DNA of 64,000 nucleotides from DATBVX01 sp963696675 (GCA_963696675.1 CAVOLM010000021.1:62001-126000); one strand, 5' to 3'. Positions 1 through 9,303 are shown, counted from the first letter of the stretch. The notes: a model not told the origin generated them from the sequence alone. Program-made: numbers and translations.

Positions 1-885
1 GCGTTTGATGAGCTCCGCGATCACCGGACCGACACCGCCGAGCTGCGTATGACCGAACGCGTCCTTGGTGCCCGCCTCGGCGAGGAACCTGCCATCCGCA
101 GTGGCCGCTCCTTCGGAGACGACGACCACGCAGTAGCCGTAGTCGGTGACACACTGTTTGACGCGAGCGAGAAACGTCGCTTCCTCGAATGGGATTTCGG
201 GGAACAGGATGATGTGCGGCGGATCGCCGGGCCTCGAACCGGCCAATCCGCCCGCAGCCGCGATCCAGCCGGCATGCCGCCCCATCACTTCCAGCACGAA
301 AACCTTGGTCGAGGTGCGCGCCATCGACGCCACGTCGAGCGCGGCTTCGCGCGTCGATACCGCGACATACTTCGCGACGGATCCGAAACCGGGACAGCAG
401 TCCGTATGCGGCAGATCGTTATCGACGGTCTTCGGCACACCGATGCAGGTCACGGGGTAGCCGAGTTGCGCGCCGATCTGAGACACCTTGTGTGCGGTGT
501 CCATCGAGTCGTTGCCGCCGTTATAGAAGAAGAACCCGATGTCATGCGCGCGGAAGACCTCGATGAGCCGCTCATACTCGGCCCTGTTCTTGTCGAAGCC
601 TTTCAGCTTGTAGCGCGCTGACCCGAACGCGCCGCCTGGCGTATGCTTTAGGCCCGCGATGGTGGCAGCGCTTTCCTTGCTGACATCGATCAGGTCCTCC
701 GTGAGGGCGCCGACGATTCCATCGCGACCCGCGTAGAGCGCGCCGATATGCGCACGTGCCTTGCGCGCAGCTTCGATCACACCGCACGCCGACGCGTTGA
801 TGACGGCGGAGACGCCGCCCGACTGCGCATAGAAAGCATTGCGAGGCTTCGATCGCTGGCGTGGTGCCCGTCTCTTCGCTGGCAT
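1..885 (-). CDS. pfp: 6-phosphofructokinase, pyrophosphate-dependent type (C-terminus beyond window)
   Basis: Phosphorylates fructose 6-phosphate, probably with pyrophosphate, in cytoplasmic glycolysis/gluconeogenesis. The 295 visible residues are uninterrupted and run off the left edge. The N-terminal region has NAFYAQSGGVSAVINAS (phosphate-binding loop), then YNGGNDSMDTA, GVPKTVDNDLPHTDCCPGFG and EVMGRHAGWIAAAGG. The PKTVDNDL motif with Lys, and NGGND in place of the ATP-type GGDGS, are the marks of PPi-dependent enzymes. The start at 885 is the first in-frame ATG before the conserved block. It is divergent from adk, as in Xanthomonas-type genomes (family knowledge). Cofactor preference is inferred from motifs only. 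Confidence 0.9.
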   Translation of the reverse strand, partial: MPAKRRAPRQRSKPRNAFYAQSGGVSAVINASACGVIEAARKARAHIGALYAGRDGIVGALTEDLIDVSKESAATIAGLKHTPGGAFGSARYKLKGFDKNRAEYERLIEVFRAHDIGFFFYNGGNDSMDTAHKVSQIGAQLGYPVTCIGVPKTVDNDLPHTDCCPGFGSVAKYVAVSTREAALDVASMARTSTKVFVLEVMGRHAGWIAAAGGLAGSRPGDPPHIILFPEIPFEEATFLARVKQCVTDYGYCVVVVSEGAATADGRFLAEAGTKDAFGHTQLGGVGPVIAELIKR

Positions 886-1074
886 GGCTGGCTCGTGAAA
901 GGTTTGTGAGAAAAAGGGCCGAAAGAATAACCGATCCGCGGCGGGCTCGGCACGCGCCCGGTGCCGGAGTGCGCCTGCGTTTGACGCGTCCGGAGTCAGT
1001 CGGTACGGTACCCGACTTTCGCGCGGGCGCCGTTGTGCGCTGGCCCGCGAGGGAACAGGGGAGAGCGAATCAGC

Positions 1075-1944
1075 ATGAGAATCATCCTGCTCGGCGCGCC
1101 GGGCTCAGGCAAGGGTACGCAGTCGCAGCGGCTCGCTAAGAAATACGGCGTGCCCCAGGTCTCATCGGGCGACCTGCTGCGCGACGCGGTCGCTCGCGCC
1201 ACACCACTCGGCGTGCGGGCCAAAGCAGCGATGGATGCGGGCGAGCTCGTATCCGACGACATCGTACTGGCGTTGATTCGCGAGCGCCTCGGCAAGGCGG
1301 ATGCGCGGCACGGTTTCATCCTCGATGGTTTCCCGCGCAACCTGGCCCAGGCTCAAGCCTTGAGCGAGATGCTGGCGCAAATCGGCCAGCCGATCGAAGC
1401 AGTCGTACTGATGGACATCGATTCCGCCGTCCTGACGCGTCGCTTGACTGGACGGCGCAGCTGCGCACGTTGCGGGCGACTGTTCAATATCTATACATCC
1501 CCGCCGGATGCTGGCACGCCGTGCGCGGACGGAGGCCATCAGCACGAGCTGGTGCAGCGGCCCGACGACAACGAAGAGACGATTCGCAACCGCCTCGACG
1601 TCTACACCGCGCAGACGCGTCCTCTCATCGAGCACTACCGCGCGTGCGAATTGCTGCGCACGGTCAATGCCGAGGGTGAGATCGACGAAGTATCCAAGCG
1701 CCTGGAACAGGCACTCAGCGACATACCGACGCGAGTCGCCGTGAAGCGCGCAGCGCGACGCGTTCCGCCACGGCGTGCCCGCGTCGCGCGGCGCAAGAGC
1801 GCGGCGCCCCGCAGGGCGAAGAGCCCGAGAAAAAAGCCACGTTCCCGTTCGCGAGTCGCCGCGACTCGCCGCTCCTCTGGCAAGAGCACCCGCGCGCCGA
1901 AGCGCGGCGGCACTTCCAGACGACGCAGTCGTTCGCGGCGCTGA
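1075..1944 (+). CDS. adk: Adenylate kinase with long basic C-terminal tail
   Basis: Catalyses AMP + ATP = 2 ADP in the cytoplasm. The P-loop GAPGSGKGTQ lies at residues 8-17, and DGFPRN at 84-89. The LID region has Cys130, Cys133 and Cys150, with Asp152/His155 nearby, so it resembles the zinc-binding LID of Gram-positive enzymes with an uncertain fourth ligand. The kinase core ends near residue 218. About 70 further residues are almost only Arg, Lys, Ser, Ala and Pro (for example RRAKSPRKKPRSRSR), like a histone H1-type nucleic-acid-binding tail. Total 289 aa against the usual 190-220. The ATG at 1075 follows a GGGGAG ribosome site; an upstream GTG at 1033 is less likely. It converges on rnd, six bases away. 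Confidence 0.95.
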   Translation: MRIILLGAPGSGKGTQSQRLAKKYGVPQVSSGDLLRDAVARATPLGVRAKAAMDAGELVSDDIVLALIRERLGKADARHGFILDGFPRNLAQAQALSEMLAQIGQPIEAVVLMDIDSAVLTRRLTGRRSCARCGRLFNIYTSPPDAGTPCADGGHQHELVQRPDDNEETIRNRLDVYTAQTRPLIEHYRACELLRTVNAEGEIDEVSKRLEQALSDIPTRVAVKRAARRVPPRRARVARRKSAAPRRAKSPRKKPRSRSRVAATRRSSGKSTRAPKRGGTSRRRSRSRR

Positions 1945-1950
1945 CTTGCC

Positions 1951-3042
1951 CTACAGCGCCTTCAGGAGCGCTTCGCCGATCACTTCGCGACGCCAGCCTC
2001 GTAGGGGCTCGATGTCGGCATTCCCCGCGAGCAGCTGCTGCAGGTCGCGTCGCGTCGCGAGCAATTCCGGGCTGAGATTGAGTCGCTCCGCGACGCCCCG
2101 CACGGTCGCGGCCAGGTGCTTGAGTCGTCGCTGCTGTTCCGGGTCAGGTCGCCCGCGGGGCAATGATCGTGGCGTTGCATTCAACTGCGCGGTCGATCGC
2201 ACTACTGAGGTGAGCTCGTCGGCGCTCTTCTCCACCAGTCCGCGCGGCACTGCGCCCAGGCGCTCGAGCGCTGCGCGATCTTCCGGTAGCGCGCGCACCA
2301 TCTCGTGCAGAGCGTCGTCGGAAAGTATCCAGCCACGCGGGCGATTGCGCCTGATCGCGCGTTCCTCGCGCCAGCGTGCGAGGCCCTTGGCAGTAGCCAG
2401 CCGGCGCGCATCGAGTGCATCGATTCCCTTGAGCCGCTGCCACGCGTCGTTCGGCTCGACGCGCCGGATACCGATCGCGAGATGCCGGCTCATCTCGGTA
2501 TCGAACCAGTCGAGCCGGTGCAGGCGCTCGAGCTCCGCGCTCAGCGTGTCTAGCAGCGGCAGCAGGTAGCGTACATCCTCGGCCGCGTACGAGAGCTGCG
2601 CGGGGGTGAGCGGGCGCGCCGCCCAGTCGGTGCGTGAGTGGGTCTTATCGAGTGTGACACCGAGAAAACGCTGCACCAGGTCGGCATACCCCACCTGCGG
2701 CGGTAGGCCAATCAGCGCAGCGGCGACCTGGGTGTCGAATAAGTGCGTCGGTGGACTTGCGACCCTGGTCAGCAACGCCTCCAGATCCTGGCGCACGGCA
2801 TGGCCCACCTTGACTGCGGCGCTCTGGCCAAGCAGCGAATCCAGAAGGGCAAGATCGGTAATCGCCAACGGATCGATGCAGACGATGAGTTCAGCGGTGG
2901 CAATCTGCACCAGGCAGAGCTGCGGGTAGTAGGTGCGCTCGCGCATGAATTCGGTATCGAAGGCGTATAGCGGCGCGGCCCGCAATTGCGGCGCCAGCGC
3001 CTCAAGAGCGGCAGAATCACTGATGAACAGCGCTGCAGACAT
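1951..3042 (-). CDS. rnd: Ribonuclease D
   Basis: 3'-5' exoribonuclease trimming tRNA and other stable RNA 3' ends. It is 363 aa, the usual length. The DEDD exonuclease domain starts with YAFDTEFMRE (residues 26-35, catalytic Asp and Glu) and continues with the second Asp in the VKVGHAVRQDLEALL region and the YAAEDVRYLLPLL motif (last Asp/Tyr). An HRDC-type helical domain follows (from about residue 210, RRLATAKGLARWREERA). The gene is divergent from mpl; the 101 bp between them holds the promoters. No anomaly seen. Confidence 0.95.
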   Translation of the reverse strand: MSAALFISDSAALEALAPQLRAAPLYAFDTEFMRERTYYPQLCLVQIATAELIVCIDPLAITDLALLDSLLGQSAAVKVGHAVRQDLEALLTRVASPPTHLFDTQVAAALIGLPPQVGYADLVQRFLGVTLDKTHSRTDWAARPLTPAQLSYAAEDVRYLLPLLDTLSAELERLHRLDWFDTEMSRHLAIGIRRVEPNDAWQRLKGIDALDARRLATAKGLARWREERAIRRNRPRGWILSDDALHEMVRALPEDRAALERLGAVPRGLVEKSADELTSVVRSTAQLNATPRSLPRGRPDPEQQRRLKHLAATVRGVAERLNLSPELLATRRDLQQLLAGNADIEPLRGWRREVIGEALLKAL

Positions 3043-3143
3043 GGAGTCGGCGTCTACCCGTGTACAATCGCGCCGCGAATTCAGCTCGCAGCGGCTGAGC
3101 GCGCATTATCAGTAGCCCGGCCATCCGTTGGAAGCGCAGCCCG

Positions 3144-4542
3144 ATGCACGTTCACATCCTCGGTATTTGCGGCACCTTCATGGGAGGCATCGCGGCTCTG
3201 GCGCGAGCGCGCGGGCACCGGGTCACGGGCTCGGACCGCAACGTTTATCCGCCCATGAGCACGCAGCTGCGCTCGCTTGGCATCGAGCTGATCGAGGGCT
3301 ACGACCCCGAGCAACTGGAGCCTGCACCCGACATGGTGCTGGTCGGCAATGTGATGACGCGCGGCATGCCGGTGATCGAGGAGCTGCTGAATCGCGGCTT
3401 GCCGTTCACCTCGGGACCTCAGTGGCTCGCTGAGCATGTCCTGCGCGAGCGCTGGGTACTCGCAGTCACGGGGACGCACGGCAAGACCACTACTTCGAGC
3501 CTGCTCGCCTGGATTCTGGAGGATGCCGGCCTCGCGCCTGGATTTCTCATCGGTGGTGTGGCAGCGAACTTCGAAGCCACGGCGCGCCTCGGTGAGGGTC
3601 GATGCTTCGTGATCGAGGCCGACGAGTACGACACGGCCTTCTTCGACAAGCGCTCGAAGTTCGTGCACCTGCGTCCCCGCACGCTCCTCATCAACAACAT
3701 CGAATACGATCACGCGGACATTTTTCCGGACGTCGCGGCGATCCAGCGACAGTTTCACCAGCTGGTGCGAATCGTGCCCGGCGCGGGCCTTATCGTGTGG
3801 AACACCGCCGATCGCAATGTGCGCGAGATGCTAGAGATGGGTTGCTGGACCGCGCGCGAGGGATTTGCACGCACCCTAGCGCCCGATGCGCGCTGGATGG
3901 CACGGGTCGCCCCGGATGGAGACTATTCACGTTTCGAGGTGCTCGAGGACGGCAGCTCGCACGGCTTCGTGCAGTGGCCACTGATCGGCGCGCACAACGT
4001 CGAGAACGCACTGGGCGCGATCGCCGCCGCACGCCACGCCGGCGTTGCGCCGGCAGAGGCTATTGCGTCGCTCGGGCGCTTCGCTGGCGTGCGCCGCCGG
4101 CTGGAAGTACGTGGCGAGGTCAACGGCATCACGGTGTTCGATGACTTCGCGCATCATCCCACCGCGATCGCCGCGACCATCGATGGCTTGCGCCGACGCG
4201 TGGGCGGCGCACGGATCATTGCAGTGCTCGAGCCGCGCTCCAACACGATGCGCATGGGTGTGCATCGAGACACTCTCGGGCCATCGCTGGCCGGTGCGGA
4301 TGAGGTGTGGCTCTTTGCGCCTGCCGATCTCGGCTGGGATGCAGGGGCTGCGGTGGCTGGACTGGGCGCGCGTGCTCACCTCGCCCGGAGCATCGAGCAG
4401 CTCCTTGAAGCGTCTGCGGATGCGGCTCAGGCCCGGTGACCAGGCGCTGATCATGAGCAACGGCGGATTCGGCGGCTTGCACGAGCGGCTGCTCGCGGCG
4501 TTGCGCAGCCGACCTCGCGCAGCGAGCGCGGAGGGCAAGTGA
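3144..4542 (+). CDS. mpl: UDP-MurNAc:L-Ala-gamma-D-Glu-meso-DAP ligase (frameshifted near the end)
   Basis: Recycles cell-wall tripeptide by ligating it to UDP-MurNAc in the cytoplasm. Mur-ligase architecture: N-terminal Rossmann ICGTFMGGIA, ATP loop VTGTHGKTTTSSL, EADEYDTAFFDKRSKF, NNIEYDHADIF, HNVENALGAIAAARHAG, FDDFAHHPTAI. The visible frame stops at 4439 after DAAQAR. The expected ending RPGDQALIMSNGGFGGLHER continues in the next frame to 4542. An extra C at about 4428, just after the Ala codon GCT, explains this; removing it gives 465 aa, the family length. The stop overlaps the ubiX start (GTGA). Confidence 0.9.
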
Positions 4543-5169
4543 ACGAGCGGTCAGCGGGTGCGATCGCACTCGCCATGACGGGCGCTTCCGGCGCGCAGTA
4601 CGGCTTGCGATTGTTGCAGTGTCTGCTGAATGCGCGGCGCAGCGTCTACCTCGCGCTGTCCAAGCCAGCCCTGATGGTCATCGGCATGGAAACTGCGCAG
4701 AAACTGCCGGGCCGGCCGAGCGAGATCGAGCGCCATCTCAGCGAGACGCATGGCGCAGCCAGTGGCCAGTTGCGCGTCTTCGGCCCGGAGGAGTGGACCG
4801 CGCCATTTGCGAGTGGCTCGAATGCGCCGCAAGCAATGGTCGTTTGTCCTTGCAGCATGGCCACCATTGCCGGCATCGCGCAGGGGACGAGTCGCAACCT
4901 GATCGAACGAGCCGCGGATGTGATGCTGAAGGAGCGACGTCCGCTCATCGTAGTGCCGCGTGAAACACCTCTTTCGATCATTCACCTCGAGAATCTCCTG
5001 CGCCTGGCGCGAGCCGGCGGCGATCGTGTTGCCGGCGAATCCCGGCTTCTACAATCGTCCGCAAACGGTGGCGGAGGTGGTGGATTTCGTGGTTGCGCGC
5101 GTCCTCGATCATCTCGGTGTCGAGCATTCGCTGATGAAGCGTTGGGGCGAGGAGCCTGCGCAAGAGTAG
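4539..5169 (+). CDS. ubiX: Flavin prenyltransferase UbiX (frameshifted)
   Basis: Prenylates FMN to make the cofactor of the UbiD decarboxylase in ubiquinone synthesis. Starts with GTG at 4539, overlapping the mpl stop. Motifs: LAMTGASGAQYGLRLL, VVCPCSMATIAGIAQG, RNLIERAADVMLKERRPL, VVPRETPLSIIHLENLL. After LRLARAG the conserved ending (VLPANPGFYNRPQTVAEVVD) is one frame over, explained by an extra G near 5019 after a Gly codon. The corrected length of 209 aa is normal. As written, the first frame runs into the next gene and makes a spurious fusion. Confidence 0.9.
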
Positions 5170-5192
5170 AACGCGGGGTGAGACGGACGCCC

Positions 5193-5795
5193 GTGCACAC
5201 CGATACACCTGGCACCTCCACCGAAGAACTCGCGCTGTTTCCGCTCAACACGGTGCTGTTTCCCGGCGGCCCGCTGCCGCTCAGGATCTTCGAGCCCCGC
5301 TATGTCGACATGGTGCGCGCATGCCTGCGCGAGCAGCGTGGCTTCGGCGTCGTCCTGATTCGCGCCGGGAGCGAGATCGGCCCCGCGCAGTTCGAGGCGA
5401 TCGGCACGCTGGCACGCATCGTGGACTTTCACGCGCTTGCCGATGGCCTGCTCGGACTGACGACGCTCGGCGAGCGACGCTTCAGGGTGCACACGCACCA
5501 GTGCCGGCGTGACGGCCTGCACGTCGGGCAGGTGCAGTGGCTCGAGATCGAATCCCCGCAGCCGCTTCCCGCTGAATACCAGCACCTTCCCGCGATTCTC
5601 GAGACGCTGCTGAACGAAGCTCCTGAGCTGTACGCGCGCCTGGAGCGCAGGCCCGATGATGTGAGCTGGGTGAGCTGCCGCCTGGCTGAGCTGCTCCCCC
5701 TCACCTTGCCGTCCCGACAATTCTGCCTCGAGCTCGAGGATCCCTTGCAACGCCTGCGACTGCTGAGTGCGCTGATCAAGCCTCCTGGCGATTGA
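5193..5795 (+). CDS. LON substrate-binding-domain protein
   Basis: A 200-residue protein consisting of the N-terminal (substrate-binding) domain of Lon protease without ATPase or peptidase parts. The signature is LALFPLNTVLFPGGPLPLRIFEPRY at residues 13-37, then FGVVLI and GTLARIV. Such stand-alone LON proteins are widespread and of unknown role, possibly protein-binding. GTG at 5193 is the best start: it lies 23 bp after the ubiX stop and directly before the conserved block. The larger 418-residue open frame covering ubiX plus this gene is a product of the ubiX frameshift. Confidence 0.85.
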   Translation: MHTDTPGTSTEELALFPLNTVLFPGGPLPLRIFEPRYVDMVRACLREQRGFGVVLIRAGSEIGPAQFEAIGTLARIVDFHALADGLLGLTTLGERRFRVHTHQCRRDGLHVGQVQWLEIESPQPLPAEYQHLPAILETLLNEAPELYARLERRPDDVSWVSCRLAELLPLTLPSRQFCLELEDPLQRLRLLSALIKPPGD

Positions 5796-5915
5796 GCGCT
5801 GGGTCGACAGTCGAATCGACGCAAACACGGTGTGAATGCGACCTGACACGCCTGCCTCGCGGCTGCTTCCATAGCTGCACGCGGACGGGCCGCACATGGA
5901 CAGCATGGAGTCGTC

Positions 5916-6309
5916 ATGGACGAAGCGACTGCGACGAAACTCATCGAGACGCTTGCGACGGGGGTAGACCCGCTCACGGGCGAGGCGTTCGACCCGGACA
6001 ATCCTTGCCAGCATCCCGAGGTCGTGCGTGCCTTGTGCCTGGCGGTGCGAGCTCTCGACGAACGCCGACTGCGCCTCGAGCGCCAGAAAGCGCTCCCGGC
6101 GAATGTAGGCAAGCCCTGGTCGAGCGAAGAGGACACGCTTCTGGTCGAGGGGTTCAACGCCGGCAGGAAACTGGGTGAGCTGGCAATCGAGCATCAGCGC
6201 ACCGCCGCGGGCATCCAGGCACGGCTGGAAAAGTTGGGCCTCGTAGAGCCCACGAATCAGGCGTCGCGGTGGGGCAGCCGCATGGATCGCACTGGCGAGC
6301 GGGCTCTAG
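5916..6309 (+). CDS. Small SANT/Myb-like helix-turn-helix protein (probable frameshift at the end)
   Basis: Not a named family that I can place. The first 60 residues (TGVDPLTGEAFDPDNPCQHP and a DERRLRLERQ helix) are followed by KPWSSEEDTLLVEGFNAG, then ELAIEHQRTAAGIQARLEKL. This resembles the SANT/Myb-like repeat often found attached to helicases and in small DNA-binding proteins. As written, the frame runs on to 6860 antisense to a convincing gene. One extra base near 6294 (after the Thr codon ACT) would bring a TAG at 6307-6309, giving 130 aa and ending five bases before the convergent gene's stop. I favour that end; function is unknown. Confidence 0.6.
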
Positions 6310-6314
6310 CTTTC

Positions 6315-7346
6315 CTAGGCCCTGCCCCAGTAGCCGATGCGTTTCCTGATCTTGAGTTTGCGCCAGGGATTAAGCGGCTTGCGGTGCGGGTTGCGCGCGC
6401 CCGCAGCGATGAAGGCATCGACCGCATCGAGCACACGCTCGCTCGAACGACCGTCGCGGTATGGATGGATGGCGTCGGCATACGTGCGGATTTCGCGCAT
6501 GAGTTCAGGCGGACGCGCGAGAGCGCGTTCGATCGCGGGCAGCAGTTTTTCCGGTGCATCGATGTCGATGAGCTGCGGTCCCGGCCTGCGATTCATGAAG
6601 GTGACGACTGGCTTGTAGGTCAGCAGAAACTCGTTCAGCGCCGAGGAGGTATCCGAGATCATCATGTCGACGCGCGGGAACAGATCGAGGATGTTGTCCT
6701 CCGTCGTGTAGTGCAGATGCTCGCCTTCCAGTGCGCGGTATCGAGCCACGGTTTGCGGGTTCGTCTTCGGATGCAGAGCGACGAGCCACTGCCAGCGGCC
6801 GCTGCCGGAGAGCGCGCGGATCGAATCATAGAGCGTGTTCGCGGCGCTCCACGATGGTGAAAAGGTCGAGTGATACAGGATGACAGGACGCTCGCGTACC
6901 GGAGCAGGCGTGGCGCCGCCGTGCTGGCGCATGTAGGGGTCGAACTTCGGCCAGCCCGTTTCGCGAACCGCAAAGTGGCCGAGCTTGCGCGCCATCTCCT
7001 CGAAGGCCCGCGTATCCCGCGGCCCGGTCGTGCAGTACAGGTCGAAAAACCCACGTATGTAGATGTGCCGCGGCTTGCCGGCGTCAAAGCCGTGGAATAC
7101 TTCCACCTTGACGCCCGGGAAGAAGTGCGGCACGGCGTTGCTCGAAGTGAGCACGGCGATCGGCTCGAACGCACGCACTTGCGCAGTGGTGCGGAGCAGG
7201 CGCTCATCGTCATGCAATTCTGCACCGCCGGGGCCGTCGAAGAACCAGGCGGCCTCATCGCCACGTCTTTGAATGGCGGCCTGCAAGGGCCGCAGGATCG
7301 CCAGCGCGTAGCGCTCCGAGCCATATAAGAGATAACGCTTCGACAT
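6315..7346 (-). CDS. CDP-glycerol glycerophosphotransferase-like glycan enzyme
   Basis: A 343-residue protein resembling TagB/TagF-type (CDP-glycerol glycerophosphotransferase) enzymes, a GT-B-like fold that moves polyol-phosphate or sugar groups onto surface glycans. Visible features: KVEVFHGFDAGKPRHIYIRGFFD (His of the first HG motif), ETGWPKFDPYM, VILYHSTFSPSW, LVALHPKTNPQTVARY (second conserved His) and MMISDTSSALNEFL (SDxSS motif of the family). Start at 7346 (MSKRYLLYG), five bases after the stop of the GT2 gene, so co-transcribed. A longer upstream frame is shadow of that gene. It probably decorates LPS; the acceptor is unknown. Confidence 0.8.
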   Translation of the reverse strand: MSKRYLLYGSERYALAILRPLQAAIQRRGDEAAWFFDGPGGAELHDDERLLRTTAQVRAFEPIAVLTSSNAVPHFFPGVKVEVFHGFDAGKPRHIYIRGFFDLYCTTGPRDTRAFEEMARKLGHFAVRETGWPKFDPYMRQHGGATPAPVRERPVILYHSTFSPSWSAANTLYDSIRALSGSGRWQWLVALHPKTNPQTVARYRALEGEHLHYTTEDNILDLFPRVDMMISDTSSALNEFLLTYKPVVTFMNRRPGPQLIDIDAPEKLLPAIERALARPPELMREIRTYADAIHPYRDGRSSERVLDAVDAFIAAGARNPHRKPLNPWRKLKIRKRIGYWGRA

Positions 7347-7351
7347 CTGGC

Positions 7352-8176
7352 TTACGGATCCAGTCCGTAGCGCTTGAGCTGCAGCCGCGCCAGCTCTACC
7401 GAGGCGGGATTGCGCTTCATTTCGTAATACCGCATGCGTTTGTACACCGCGTACGATGCTGCGACCTGCGCAACGATGTAGCCGCGCCAGCCGTCCAGGA
7501 ACGCAAGACGCAACACGTAGTCCTTGAAGAACGCAGCGATGAACACCAGTGGGCACAGCCACATCCGCACGGAACGCCCTCGATCGAGCCAGTCGCGCGC
7601 CTTCAACTCCGCGTAGCGCACGCTCTTCAGATACCTGTGAACGAGGGTCGGATTGTGCAAATGAATGAATGGATGGCGGAAGGATTCCGTCGGCCCTGAA
7701 AAGCGCAACGATTCATGTACACGGGCATCGGTCCAGCGGGCCCGGCTGCGGTGATATAGGCGGCCAAGGCGCTCACCGACCATCGGCCGATACCAGTGCA
7801 TCGGTGCGCCCATGTACCAGGTGCTGCGCCGGAGAATTGCTCCCGCCGCGGAGGATTGCAGCAGCCGCGGCAGCTTCTCGTGCATTTCCTGAACCAGTTC
7901 CGGCGATAAAGCTTCGTCAGCGTCGAGCGACAGTATCCAGTCATGATGGGTCTGCGTGGTCGCGAAATTGCGTTGCGGACCAAAACCGAGCCAATCCTGA
8001 TGGACGACGCGAGCGCCGTGCGCGGCGGCGATCTGTTGTGTGCCGTCGGTGCTGCCGGAATCGACCACGAGCTTTTCATCCGCAAACGGCACGCTGTCGA
8101 GACAGCGCCCGATCACCGCGGCCTCGTCGCGAGCGATCACGAGCAGCGTGACGGGAAATTTCTCCGCCGACGCCAT
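7352..8176 (-). CDS. GT2 family glycosyltransferase, WaaE/KdtX-like
   Basis: Glycosyltransferase family 2 resembling the LPS core beta-glucosyltransferase WaaE. It is a GT-A fold with VTLLVIARDEAAVIGRCLDS at the N-terminus, VVDSGSTDGTQQIA, the metal-binding ILSLDADEALSPELV (DxD), then RLGRLYHRSRARWTDARVHE. A conserved C-terminal helical part contains LVFIAAFFKDYVLRLAFLDG, probably membrane-associated. ATG at 8176 gives 274 aa; an upstream in-frame start at 8245 exists but precedes the family's usual N-terminus. Middle gene of a three-gene minus-strand set; substrate not predictable. Confidence 0.85.
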   Translation of the reverse strand: MASAEKFPVTLLVIARDEAAVIGRCLDSVPFADEKLVVDSGSTDGTQQIAAAHGARVVHQDWLGFGPQRNFATTQTHHDWILSLDADEALSPELVQEMHEKLPRLLQSSAAGAILRRSTWYMGAPMHWYRPMVGERLGRLYHRSRARWTDARVHESLRFSGPTESFRHPFIHLHNPTLVHRYLKSVRYAELKARDWLDRGRSVRMWLCPLVFIAAFFKDYVLRLAFLDGWRGYIVAQVAASYAVYKRMRYYEMKRNPASVELARLQLKRYGLDP

Positions 8177-8251
8177 GACCGGAAGTTTCACACAACCGTC
8201 ACAACGAAGGAAAGGGCGGAACCTGAAGGACAGGACCGACAGCATCTCGGC

Positions 8252-9231
8252 TCAGGATCTGAAAATGCGGCGCACACACGACTTGAGCCACAGTGGACGC
8301 CCTCTCCAGTGCCGAACGTGAGCGTCCTGTTCGCGCGCCGGCAGGGTCTCAAAGAGCAATTCCGCCCACCGGCGCAATATCGCCTCACTCGTGAAGTCGA
8401 CGGCGCGCCGATGCGCGTTGCTGACCATGGCCGCGTAGCGCTCGGGATGCTCGAGCAGCACGTCGACGGCCTGCATGGCCTCAGTCAACGACGCAGATCT
8501 CGATGTAGTCCTGATCGCTCCGACGCAGCTCGCGGAAGGCGTACTCCTGGCCCAGGAGCGCTGGCACGCCTGCGAGCCAGGCGTTGTAGAGCTTTGCGGC
8601 GGGCTTGCGCACGTGCAAGGCGCGGTCGGCAGGGCGAATCGCGACGATGAGATCGATCTCGCGATAATCGTTCCAGCCTGTCACGGCCGGGGTTCGTTGC
8701 GAGCCGCCGTAGCGCGGGGCGTCGCAGGTCCAGTCAATTCCCCGCTCGGCGAGGAAGCGCGGCCAGCGCTCGCTCTGAAAATCCTGGTGCAGGTTGCCGA
8801 TGAACCCCTTGTAGCCCGCGCGCTGCAACAAGTGGCCGCGGGAGGCCTGGCGGGGAATCAGGCCCGGCTGGGGCCAGAACGGCACAAAGAACCGCCTGAC
8901 GGCCATCGACGTAGCGGCCGTTCTGCAGTACTTCCCAGTCAGCGATCAAGGCGGCGCCGACGTCTTCGCGAATTCCCAGCAAGCGCACTTCGTCAGTCGG
9001 TCCGCCGAGCCGCTTGAGAATACGACGTTGTTTGGAGCTGAAAACGAGCAATCCGCGCGCTGGCCAACGATCTGTGAGTTCTACCTCATATCCGGCCCGG
9101 CGCAGGCGCAGGTAGGTTTGCAGGATCCAGGCCCGTTCGCCGGTCTGAAATTCACCGAAATCACGCTCCGGATCGAGTTCCCTGAGCGCATCGAGCCGCG
9201 ACTCGCCGTGTAAAAAAAATGCGACGCGCAT
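8252..9231 (-). CDS. Glycosyltransferase of unknown specificity (two frameshifts)
   Basis: Reconstructed as one 325-residue protein split by two single-base insertions, at 8898 (after Arg CGT) and 8495 (after Ile ATC). The N-terminus MRVAFFLHGESRLDALRELD and a segment LQTYLRLRRAGYEVELTDRW resemble GT-B enzymes. The C-terminal half has RKPAAKLYNAWLAGVPALLG and QEYAFRELRRSDQDYIEI, the acceptor-independent nucleotide-sugar-binding part typical of such proteins. First gene of the glycan set; 75 bp separate it from the GT2 gene. The ATG at 9231 is chosen because the conserved N-terminus begins there. Named family not recognised. Confidence 0.65.
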
Positions 9232-9303
9232 CGACCTCGATCTCAAATCGCCGCTTGCGGCGCGTCCGGTATGATAGTGAAGTGCCTATCCTTGACACCA
9301 TTC

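Noticed and set aside
49..621. Plus-strand open frame at the left edge
   Set aside because: Shadow of the minus-strand phosphofructokinase, which has all family motifs.
4539..5795. UbiX-LON two-domain protein of 418 residues
   Set aside because: The middle (GESRLLQSSANGGGGGG) is out-of-frame translation; the conserved UbiX ending is in the neighbouring frame to 5169.
6310..6860. Long C-terminal extension of the SANT-like protein
   Set aside because: It is antisense to a conserved CDP-glycerol-type gene and has no domain character; a single third-position correction gives a stop at 6309.
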